Below are positions 1-6,069 of a stretch of 8,167 nt of DNA, one piece after another (position 1 is the stretch's first letter; the number at the start of each line of letters is the position of its first letter). The stretch spans positions 1 through 8,167 of the forward strand of contig RGAX01000121.1 in NCBI GenBank assembly GCA_009919985.1. The letters are read 5' to 3'. A model generated the notes under the pieces. The model searched no databases, was not told where the DNA came from, and worked only from the letters and a program-made list of their open reading frames with translations. A program made the position numbers and the translations under genes. This DNA comes from Opitutaceae bacterium (GTDB taxonomy: Bacteria; Verrucomicrobiota; Verrucomicrobiia; Opitutales; Opitutaceae).

Positions 1-1
1 G

Positions 2-346
2 GTCGTGGTGGTGGATTTTTGGGCGACCTGGTGTCCGCCCTGCCGCGCAGAAATTCCCGGCTACATCGAGCTGCAGAAAAAATACGGCAAAGACGGGCTC
101 GTGATCATCGGCGTCTCGCTCGATCAAAAAGGCCCCGCGGTCGTGAAGCCGTTCATGGAAAAATTCGGAATCAATTATCTAATCGTGATGGGAGATGACG
201 AAATCTCGGCGGCGTTTGGCGGAATGGATGCGATTCCGACGACCTTTATTATCGATCGCGCCGGCCAAATTCGTGACCGCAAAGTCGGCTCCGAGCCCAC
301 CGAAGAATACGAACAGCGCCTCTTGGCGGTGTTAAAAAATAAGTAA
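2..346 (+). CDS. TlpA-like thioredoxin-fold thiol-disulfide protein, 3' part only
   Basis: This is the C-terminal 114 residues of a thioredoxin-fold protein; the reading frame is open to the left window edge, so the true start lies outside. The GTG at position 5 falls inside the first beta strand and is not a believable start. The visible order is a hydrophobic strand (VVVVDFWATW), the redox motif WCPPC with Cys at visible residues 11 and 14, a strand LVIIGVSLD, and the cis-Pro loop IPTTF with Pro79, followed by FIIDRAGQI. The CPPC motif and the inserted helix region before the cis-Pro are typical of TlpA/ResA/AhpC-TSA-like reductases, which keep cysteines reduced in the cell envelope, often for cytochrome c maturation. 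The export signal cannot be seen because the N terminus is missing. The downstream EamA gene starts 60 nt later on the same strand, with no evident functional link. Confidence 0.92.
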   Translation, partial: VVVVDFWATWCPPCRAEIPGYIELQKKYGKDGLVIIGVSLDQKGPAVVKPFMEKFGINYLIVMGDDEISAAFGGMDAIPTTFIIDRAGQIRDRKVGSEPTEEYEQRLLAVLKNK

Positions 347-406
347 CGCGCCTCGCCGCGTTGGAATTTTAGTGGCGGGCGCGGTGCGTCCTGGCAGCTT
401 AGGCGG

Positions 407-1294
407 GTGCATTTTCCGGTTCATCTGCTAATTCCGCTCCTGTGTGGGTTCACCTACGTGGTGGGCGCGTTGTGCTTAAAGTGCGCGACCGAGCACGGGG
501 CGGGCGTATGGCGTTCGACGTTCGTGGCCAATGGCGTAGCGGCGCTCGCGTTTATGCCGCTGTGGTTTTGGCGGGAGCCTGTGGTCGGTTCCCTGGCCGC
601 GGTGTGGTGGCAACCGGTGGTGACGGGCGCCCTGTTTATGTTGGCGCAGTTGTGTCTATTTTTGGCGATCAGTCGCGGTGATGTTTCGGTGACCACACCC
701 GTGATGGGCACAAAATCGGTGTGGGTGGCACTGATGAGCAGCCTGTTGCTCGGGCAGAGGATACCACTGCCGTGGTGGATCGCGGCGGGTTTGGGTGCCG
801 TCGCGGTGGCGTTACTCGGGCTGGGGCGCGGCGGGCAACACCGGCGACTCGGCTTCAGCGTGACATGGACCTTGGTGGGCGCGTGGCTATTTTCGCTAAA
901 TGATATACTTGCGGCGAAGTGGGTGCCGGCGATGGGACTGGCGCGCTATTTACCGATGATGATGACGGCAATGGGCGTGTTATCGTTCGGGTTTATACCG
1001 TTTTTTCGCGCGGGCTTAGGGGAGATTTCGCGGGTGGCTTGGCGGTGGTTGTTGCTGGGTTCGATCGTGATGGCGGCCACCAACGCGGGGATTTTAAGTA
1101 CGCTCGGGCATTGGGGTGATGCGACCGCCGTGAACATCGTGTTCAGTTCACGCGGGCTTTGGAGCGTGGTGCTCGTGCGCGTGGCGGGGCATTACTTTGG
1201 TAACACGGAAGGCAAACTCGGGACGGCGGTGCTGGGGCGGCGGTTAGTGGGCGCGGCGCTGATGGTGGTCGCGATCGTGTTGGTCGTGACCTGA
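407..1294 (+). CDS. EamA/DMT-superfamily membrane transporter
   Basis: This 295-residue integral membrane protein has about ten hydrophobic segments, roughly at residues 7-24, 36-54, 68-87, 97-116, 122-139, 150-168, 178-199, 211-231, 240-259 and 276-295. That layout matches the two five-helix EamA repeats of the drug/metabolite transporter superfamily. The end of repeat 1 is characteristic: SVTTPVMGTKSVWVALMSS, then LLLGQRIPLPWW and a glycine-rich helix. The second repeat mirrors it (TAVNIVFSSRGLWSVVL). Such proteins export or import small metabolites across the inner membrane; the substrate cannot be told from sequence. The start is GTG at 407, since the first internal ATG (residue 50) would delete a helix. 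No clear Shine-Dalgarno sequence precedes it (only AGGCGG directly adjacent). A strong terminator follows 36 nt after the stop. Confidence 0.9.
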   Translation: MHFPVHLLIPLLCGFTYVVGALCLKCATEHGAGVWRSTFVANGVAALAFMPLWFWREPVVGSLAAVWWQPVVTGALFMLAQLCLFLAISRGDVSVTTPVMGTKSVWVALMSSLLLGQRIPLPWWIAAGLGAVAVALLGLGRGGQHRRLGFSVTWTLVGAWLFSLNDILAAKWVPAMGLARYLPMMMTAMGVLSFGFIPFFRAGLGEISRVAWRWLLLGSIVMAATNAGILSTLGHWGDATAVNIVFSSRGLWSVVLVRVAGHYFGNTEGKLGTAVLGRRLVGAALMVVAIVLVVT

Positions 1295-1329
1295 GCCGAG
1301 CGCAGATCGCGGCAGCCGGCCAAAAGGAA

Positions 1330-1370
1330 GGGCCCGGCGATAACCCCTTAACGCCGGGCCCACTTTTTTT
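1330..1370 (+). terminator. Intrinsic terminator of the EamA transporter gene
   Basis: A perfect 10-bp GC stem is formed by GGGCCCGGCG (1330-1339) and CGCCGGGCCC (1352-1361). It closes a 12-nt loop and is followed after two bases by seven Ts (1364-1370). It lies 36 nt after the transporter stop codon, the textbook position for a Rho-independent terminator on the plus strand. On the minus strand the stem is followed only by TTCCTTTT, so it could act weakly for the convergent GH3 transcript too; that is inference. Confidence 0.93.
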
Positions 1371-1535
1371 CTGTGCCGGCTTTCACCAGCTTACGCTACC
1401 CAAAACCCTGCATGGGTAGTACGCCTGTACCATTAGCAACGACCATGCCAGCGACGGAGTTTAGGGTATTATCAGGAATTTTTTAACACGCGGGCCGAAA
1501 TCAAGCCGCACGGGCGGGGGTGCGTACCGCGGGAT
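1371..1535. other. Gene-free convergent intergenic segment with nested inverted repeats
   Basis: These 165 nt between the transporter terminator and the stop of the minus-strand GH3 gene contain no convincing reading frame. Complementary arms are visible on the plus strand: ACCCT (1405-1409) with AGGGT (1463-1467); directly inside it GCATGG (1410-1415) with CCATGC (1443-1448); and an inner GTAC (1419-1422) with GTAC (1427-1430) around a GCCT loop. Six Ts lie at 1479-1484. A competing hairpin pairs CTACCC (1396-1401) with GGGTAG (1414-1419). The layout would fit a small structured RNA or the leftover of one, but no known RNA family was recognised. Confidence 0.35.
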
Positions 1536-2895
1536 TTAGTCGTGGTGGAGCGGCGCGAGGGCGTCGGCGATCAGGCGGTCGCTGCGGCAGCGCGGGGTTT
1601 TACTCTGGCCGCCCCATTTGCCGTGTTGGCGCAGCCAGTGTTCAAACACGCGCGGAGGGACCAGGCGCACCAGGGGAGTTTCGAGGCCGCCGCCTTGGCG
1701 TTTGGCTTCGTAGTCCTCATTGAGGCGTTGGAGTTCGACGTCGAGCTCCTGGGCTAGAACAACGGGGTCGGGGGCTTGAGTGGAGCCGACTTTGAGTTCG
1801 ATCCACCATTCGTGGCGGCCGCGGTTTTGTCCGCTGGCGGCGTGAGCGAAAATCGGGGCGACGTGAAAATTAACCGGACTCCAACGGTGGCGTTGGCAGA
1901 CGGTGGTGAGGGCATCGGTGATTTCTTTTTCGATGACGTGTTCGCCGAAAGCACTAAGTTGGAGTTGGGTGCGGCCGACGTAAATGAGGCGGGGCGGGGT
2001 GGTGGAGATGAAGCGCACGACGTCACCAATAACATAGCGAGCGAGTCCGCCCGGCGTGGTGAGCAGTAGCGCGTAATCGACGCCCGTTTTCACGCCGGCA
2101 AGCGGGACAGTCTTGGGGCCGAGCGCGGCGAGGTTGGGCTCGTCGAAATCGCTCATCGGGAGAAATTCGTAGAAAATCCCCGCGTGGGTCATGAGCCGCA
2201 GGCCGGCCGCGGGCTCGGCGTCTTGCGTGGCGATGAAGGCTTCGGAGGCAGGATAAACCTCGTGGAAATTGACGCTCGGGCCGAGCGCGGCCCGGAGCTC
2301 CTCGGCGAACGGGGCGAGCGGGACCCCGCCGTGGATGAAGCACTCAAAATGAGGCCAGAGGTCTTGGAGGTGGCGGATGGCGGGACGTTGTTGGCGGAGC
2401 GCTTCGGCGAGGATCAGGACCCAGCTCGGGATGCCGGCGAGCAGCGAAATATCGCGGGGGGCCGTGCGGGCCGCGATGGCGGCGATTTTGGCCGGCCAAT
2501 CGGCGAGTTGGGCAATCGCCGTGCCGGGTTCGTAGAGGTGATGCTCGACCCAGCCGGGCAAATTTAAAGCGGTGATCCCGCTAAGATCACCGGCGTAGGC
2601 GGGCGCAGCGACCGGGCCAGAGCACGTCCGCTTCGCCGCGTTTCATGCGCTCAATCGGAGCGGTGAAATGCTCGTAGGTACGGGGTGGCGCGAGGGTTTG
2701 AAACGTGGCGTAGTCGAGTTTTTGGCGGATCCCGGCCTCGCGCCAAAATGAGGTCTTAGCAAAACGCGTGGTGAGGTGAGCGAGGGCGCTCGCTTGCTCG
2801 CTAAGGGCTCGCTCGCTGCGACGCAGCCGGCGAGCGGTGCGGGCAGTCAGCAAACCGGTGCCGAGGGTGATCAGGCTCTTGGGTAAGATCGGCAT
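1536..2895 (-). pseudogene. GH3-family acyl-acid amide synthetase, disrupted by an out-of-frame internal deletion
   Basis: Two adjacent minus-strand frames are the two ends of one GH3 (auxin-responsive promoter GH3-like) protein. GH3 enzymes are adenylate-forming synthetases that join amino acids or amines to acyl acids; the bacterial substrates are mostly unknown. Fragment 1 (2895-2587, 102 aa, ATG start) has the usual N terminus, with RTYEHFTAPIERMKRGEADVLWPGRC at residues 72-97, then runs into a TGA. Fragment 2 (open from about 2609 to 1536) begins APAYAGDLSGITALNLPGWVEHHLYEPG and carries YPASEAF, YVIGDVVRF, IYVGRTQLQLSAFGEHVIEKE and the C-terminal HGKWGGQSKTPRCRSDR. In intact relatives roughly 60-75 residues lie between these two blocks, including the ATP-binding SSGTT loop. 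They are missing here and the frame changes at about 2590-2609. As written, no active enzyme can be made. A sequencing or assembly error remains possible. A weakly spaced alpha/beta hydrolase gene lies 52 nt upstream on the same strand. Confidence 0.85.
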
Positions 2896-2947
2896 GAGGT
2901 GCCTGAAAAAAAGAACGGCAAGTGCTTGAGAATATTTGCGCTGGATT

Positions 2948-4153
2948 TCACGCCGCGCGGTGGACCGGGTGCGTTTTTAACCCACGGTAAAACGCGGTGA
3001 TGTGGGGCAGGAATTGAAAGTAGTGAAAAATAAGCGAGGCGTGTTGTACGGGACTTTTTCCGCCGGAGACGATGCGATGCGTCCCTTGTGGAAAAAAGGC
3101 GGACAAGGTGGTCCCAAGCGCGGCGCGCGTCGGCGAGCGCTCGTGAAGTACGGCCCCTTCTTTCTCAGCGTAAAGTATGAGCGCCGGGGCGCTGCTTAGC
3201 GGCCGTGGCCCCCCATCCCACGCGGAAAGAGTCGGGAGTTGCCGTAACGCCGCCAATCGCTCGCAGGCACCGGCAAAATCGACGCTCTGAATCGCTTGGA
3301 TCACATGAGTATGGAGGTGACGCAGTTCATCGCCGGTCATGAGGGCCCGAAGCGAGGCCTTGTTCTGGGCGCCCGCTTCAAACATCTTGGTGAAGATGAC
3401 GCGGGATTTTTCAATGATCCCTGGGGCAACTTGGCCCGCCTCGGTGTCCAACAATGGTTTGAGCGCGCGCCCCAGAAGTGTGCTGGGTTTGACCTCATCG
3501 GGGGCAACGATATCCTCGGTGCAAGCAACCGGGCTAATCAGCACCGTGCCAGCGAGGGCGGGCGAGCGGCCCGCGACGCGGCCCCGGCGAAGCCATTCTA
3601 GCATGAGGCCTGCGCCGAAACTCACGCCAAAAAGCACAGGGCGTTGACCGTGCAGCGTGTTGATTTCTTCAACGAGGTCGTCGAGTTGTGCGCACAAAAG
3701 ATCGAGCGAGAAACCCGTGCGCGGATAGTTCAGGTAATACACCGAACCATGTTTTAACAAAAAGCCGCGGATTAGAAAAACTTGTTCAGTCGCGTCAGGT
3801 ACAAAGCCGCCAAGGACGATCGTGGGAACGGGCCCGGGTCTTTTTTCACAAAGCAGCGTGGCCAATCGATGCGGTCCGGTGGCGGTATGGGTCAAAATCG
3901 CATCTCTTGCTGGCGATTGAAGCGGGGAATATGGCAGCGGCCTTGGCGGACGAATTTTGTAGCCGGTTGTGCGCAGGAAGGTGTGCAGAGGTTGCGGCGG
4001 GGTAAACCGCGTAAAGGCGGCTAACACCGACAACGCAGGCGAAAGAGTGAGCGCGGGCATGGTTTTACCACGCGGCCGCAGCGCCGGCGGTGGCAAAATC
4101 AAAGCGGCGGCGTCACCCAAATGTTGCGTGGGTGAAACCTTAGCGTAACCCAT
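2948..4153 (-). CDS. Alpha/beta-hydrolase fold protein
   Basis: This protein of up to 401 residues has the alpha/beta-hydrolase core: strand TIVLGGFVPD (residues 111-120, an oxyanion-loop-like GG), strand SVYYLNYPRTG, then the nucleophile elbow LFGVSFGAG with Ser178 in a GxSxG motif (GVSFG). Later come a beta strand PALILYAEKEG and a histidine-bearing end GTHRIVSGG (His359) or QHASLIFHY (His371). The acid after strand 7, usually Asp, reads as Glu here (YAEKEG). No signal peptide or transmembrane segment is obvious, so it is probably cytoplasmic. The reaction (esterase, lipase, thioesterase or amidase) cannot be assigned. The start is uncertain: the longest ATG frame is reported, but the ATG at 4060 (residue 32, MPALTLSPAL) is equally possible because recognisable fold content begins only after it; neither has a Shine-Dalgarno site. 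It precedes the GH3 remnant by 52 nt on the same strand, so the two may once have been co-transcribed. Confidence 0.8.
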   Translation of the reverse strand: MGYAKVSPTQHLGDAAALILPPPALRPRGKTMPALTLSPALSVLAAFTRFTPPQPLHTFLRTTGYKIRPPRPLPYSPLQSPARDAILTHTATGPHRLATLLCEKRPGPVPTIVLGGFVPDATEQVFLIRGFLLKHGSVYYLNYPRTGFSLDLLCAQLDDLVEEINTLHGQRPVLFGVSFGAGLMLEWLRRGRVAGRSPALAGTVLISPVACTEDIVAPDEVKPSTLLGRALKPLLDTEAGQVAPGIIEKSRVIFTKMFEAGAQNKASLRALMTGDELRHLHTHVIQAIQSVDFAGACERLAALRQLPTLSAWDGGPRPLSSAPALILYAEKEGAVLHERSPTRAALGTTLSAFFPQGTHRIVSGGKSPVQHASLIFHYFQFLPHITAFYRGLKTHPVHRAA

Positions 4154-4254
4154 CGCAGTGCAGGAGAGCTATTCGGTTAAAAGGCCTGCCTGCGTCGACT
4201 GGCGGGGTGCCCACGGGTTTTCAGGTTGCGAGGGCGGGTCCGGGCGGCCGCACT

Positions 4255-4258
4255 GGAG
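4255..4258 (+). promoter_or_regulatory. Ribosome binding site that fixes the pseudouridine synthase start
   Basis: GGAG lies 7 nt before the ATG at 4266. It is one of the few convincing Shine-Dalgarno sites in the window, and it favours that ATG over the upstream GTG at 4158, which has none. Confidence 0.7.
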
Positions 4259-4265
4259 TTCGCCC

Positions 4266-5042
4266 ATGCCGCTTCCGCCGATTCTCCAACAAGACGAGAC
4301 CTTCATCGCGTTCGATAAACCGAGCGGAATGTTGATCGCACCCGATCGTTGGGACAAAAAACGCGAAAACATGATGGGCCTCGTGCACGACAAGTTCGGC
4401 CACGGCGTCGCCAACGTGCACCGGCTCGACGCCGATACGAGCGGCGTGGTGTTGTGCTCAAAATCAAAGGAGGCGCTGGATTATCTCAGCGGTCAGTTTC
4501 AATCGAAGACGGTGCTTAAGACTTACCTCGCGCTGGTCGTGGTGTTGCCGCCGGAGCGCGCAATGAAAGTCGTAAAAGCCGTGCGCGGGCCAGACGGCGG
4601 TCTGCCGCCGGAGTTCACGATGGAACAGGCGCTCGGCGAAGATGAGCGCCAGCCGGGCCGCATGCGCATCTTCAAAGGCCGCGGCGGTAAAGCCAGTGTG
4701 ACGGAGTTTCGCGTGTTGGAAAACTTCGGTCGCTTCGCGTGGGTCGAGTGCCGGCCGCTCACAGGCCGCACGCACCAGATCCGCGTGCACTTGGCCGCAG
4801 CGGGCGCGCCGATCTTGAACGATGTGTTCTACGGCGACCCCGAAGTGAAATTACTGCTCTCCGGGCTCAAGCGTGGCTACAAAGGCCGCGAGGACGAGAA
4901 GCCGCTGATCGCGCGCCTCGCGCTCCACGCAAGCGAGTTAACGGTCAAACACCCGACAACGAAGGAGCCGCTGAAAATCGCTGCGCCTCTGCCACACGAA
5001 TTTGAAGTCGCGCTAAAATACCTACGCAAATTCGCGGCGTGA
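4266..5042 (+). CDS. RluA-family RNA pseudouridine synthase
   Basis: This 258-residue protein converts specific uridines in rRNA or tRNA to pseudouridine. The family signature is clear: FDKPSGMLIAP (residues 16-26), HRLDADTSG (52-60) with Asp55 as the catalytic aspartate, KTYLALV (85-91), and ECRPLTGRTHQIRVHLAAAG (161-180) leading to ILNDVFYGD. There is no N-terminal S4 RNA-binding domain, so it is the short single-domain type, closer in architecture to RluA/TruC-like enzymes than to RluC/RluD; the target uridine cannot be inferred. The start is placed at ATG 4266 because GGAG sits 7 nt upstream and the family's first strand begins just after it. The frame stays open upstream to a GTG at 4158, but that 36-residue extension does not look like protein of this family. 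The gene is transcribed away from the hydrolase gene and converges on the outer-membrane protein gene with only 34 nt between the stops. Confidence 0.95.
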   Translation: MPLPPILQQDETFIAFDKPSGMLIAPDRWDKKRENMMGLVHDKFGHGVANVHRLDADTSGVVLCSKSKEALDYLSGQFQSKTVLKTYLALVVVLPPERAMKVVKAVRGPDGGLPPEFTMEQALGEDERQPGRMRIFKGRGGKASVTEFRVLENFGRFAWVECRPLTGRTHQIRVHLAAAGAPILNDVFYGDPEVKLLLSGLKRGYKGREDEKPLIARLALHASELTVKHPTTKEPLKIAAPLPHEFEVALKYLRKFAA

Positions 5043-5076
5043 TTTTTTCAACGCCGCCTCCGCTTGCTTGGGTCGT

Positions 5077-5973
5077 TTAGAAGCGGGTGTTCAGCGCAAC
5101 GCTCACCCACGTGACGTTATCGCCTTTGAGCCGATAGTTACGATCAGGGAATTCGAAACGGCGCATCAGCGTGTAGCCGAAATCGGCTTCGATTTCTAAG
5201 TTGGCGGCGATTTTGTAAGTCGCACCCAAGCCCCCGCGGACTTCAGTGATGTCGAGGTAGGTGTTGTTGAGGCTTTGGACCCCAGGGGCGGGGACGCCGA
5301 GGTTTTTGGTGATGCGGTAATTGCCGCCGAAGGCACTTAAGCCGCCGCGCAGGGTGAGGTCAGAATTCAAGGCGTAGGACAGGCCCGTGCGCGGGAAGCC
5401 GACGTCAAGTTGAAGATCCTGCGCCAATTTTAACCGCAGACCGAGAACCGGTAGTACGGGCCGATTGTTGAAGGCATTGGCGGTCACGCCAAAGATCCAA
5501 GTGAGGTAGGAATTAGGCACGTAAAACGTGGCTAGGAAGAGCGGAGCGTTGAAGCTTTTGGAGCCAATTTTTTCAAAATCGCCGTAGATTCCAGGGCGCA
5601 GCGCGACGAGGTAGGCCCATTCTTTGCTGAAGAGGCCACGGACGCCAAGATTGAGCGAGAATTCCTGCACCGTCTTAGGCAGTGCAGTATTGTCGGGCGT
5701 CTCGATGGTGGTATGCGAGTAAGCTACGCCAGGATTGAACAACGTGCCTTGGGCGATGGGTACCCGGCCGGCGGCGCTGAATTCAAAGCGGCTCATGCTG
5801 ATGCCGTCGATCTTGGTGGCTCCGCGCTTGAAGTCACCGGCGCCCGAATACGAGTAACTGCTAGCAAACGTATCGATCAAAGCCGGACGGAAAGTCACGC
5901 TGGAGGGTTGAGCAAATCCGACGGCGGTAAGGCTGGCGGTCAAAAAAGTGAAGAGTAGGGGGCGTAGGTTCAT
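5077..5973 (-). CDS. Outer-membrane beta-barrel protein with signal peptide
   Basis: Counted from the ATG at 5973 the protein has 298 residues. It begins with a Sec signal peptide (MNLRPLLFTFLTASLTAVGFA) and a likely cleavage before Gln22. The mature part is rich in alternating hydrophobic/polar strands ending in aromatic residues (for example FEFSAAGRVPI, FSLNLGVRGLF, LEIEADFGYTLM, TWVSVALNTRF), and the last residue is Phe, the usual C-terminal signal recognised by the BAM insertion machinery. It resembles outer-membrane barrel proteins of the DUF6268 type common in Verrucomicrobiota and Bacteroidota; that assignment is from memory and moderate. The frame continues upstream to a GTG at 5997, but the signal peptide starts cleanly at the ATG. 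No Shine-Dalgarno site is visible for either. It lies 96 nt after the symporter stop on the same strand, so it may be a trailing operon member or have its own promoter. Confidence 0.82.
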   Translation of the reverse strand: MNLRPLLFTFLTASLTAVGFAQPSSVTFRPALIDTFASSYSYSGAGDFKRGATKIDGISMSRFEFSAAGRVPIAQGTLFNPGVAYSHTTIETPDNTALPKTVQEFSLNLGVRGLFSKEWAYLVALRPGIYGDFEKIGSKSFNAPLFLATFYVPNSYLTWIFGVTANAFNNRPVLPVLGLRLKLAQDLQLDVGFPRTGLSYALNSDLTLRGGLSAFGGNYRITKNLGVPAPGVQSLNNTYLDITEVRGGLGATYKIAANLEIEADFGYTLMRRFEFPDRNYRLKGDNVTWVSVALNTRF

Positions 5974-6069
5974 GGTGATAAAATAGCTACGCACCACGGC
6001 AGTTCTTGGATGCGGTTTCGAGAAAATAGTGGCGCCGCTGGATGCGAGGCGTTTGCAATCGCGTGAAGT

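Noticed and set aside
347..406. CGCGCC.../GGCGGGCGCG complementarity between the thioredoxin and transporter genes as a terminator
   Set aside because: The arms pair imperfectly with a bulge and no T-run follows; it is likely a GC-rich coincidence.
1396..1446. A 16-codon minus-strand frame (MVVANGTGVLPMQGFG) in the intergenic segment
   Set aside because: It is too short, has no ribosome binding site, and coincides with the inverted repeats, so it is more likely chance than a gene.
2776..2825. GCTCGCT-type short repeat in the 5' part of the GH3 gene
   Set aside because: It is in frame and encodes a plausible Ser/Ala/Glu helix (SERALSEQASALA) of the protein, so it needs no separate explanation.
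4158..4265. N-terminal extension of the pseudouridine synthase from the GTG at 4158
   Set aside because: It has no ribosome binding site and no family-like residues, while the ATG at 4266 has GGAG at good spacing.
5060..5086. CCGCTT/AAGCGG hairpin between the convergent pseudouridine synthase and barrel genes as a terminator
   Set aside because: The stem has only 6 bp with a 15-nt loop, overlaps the end of the barrel gene, and has no T-tract following on either strand.
5974..6069. Promoter for the barrel gene (TTGCAA followed by TATTTT)
   Set aside because: The spacing of the two boxes is about 24 nt, too long for a standard promoter, so no call was made.
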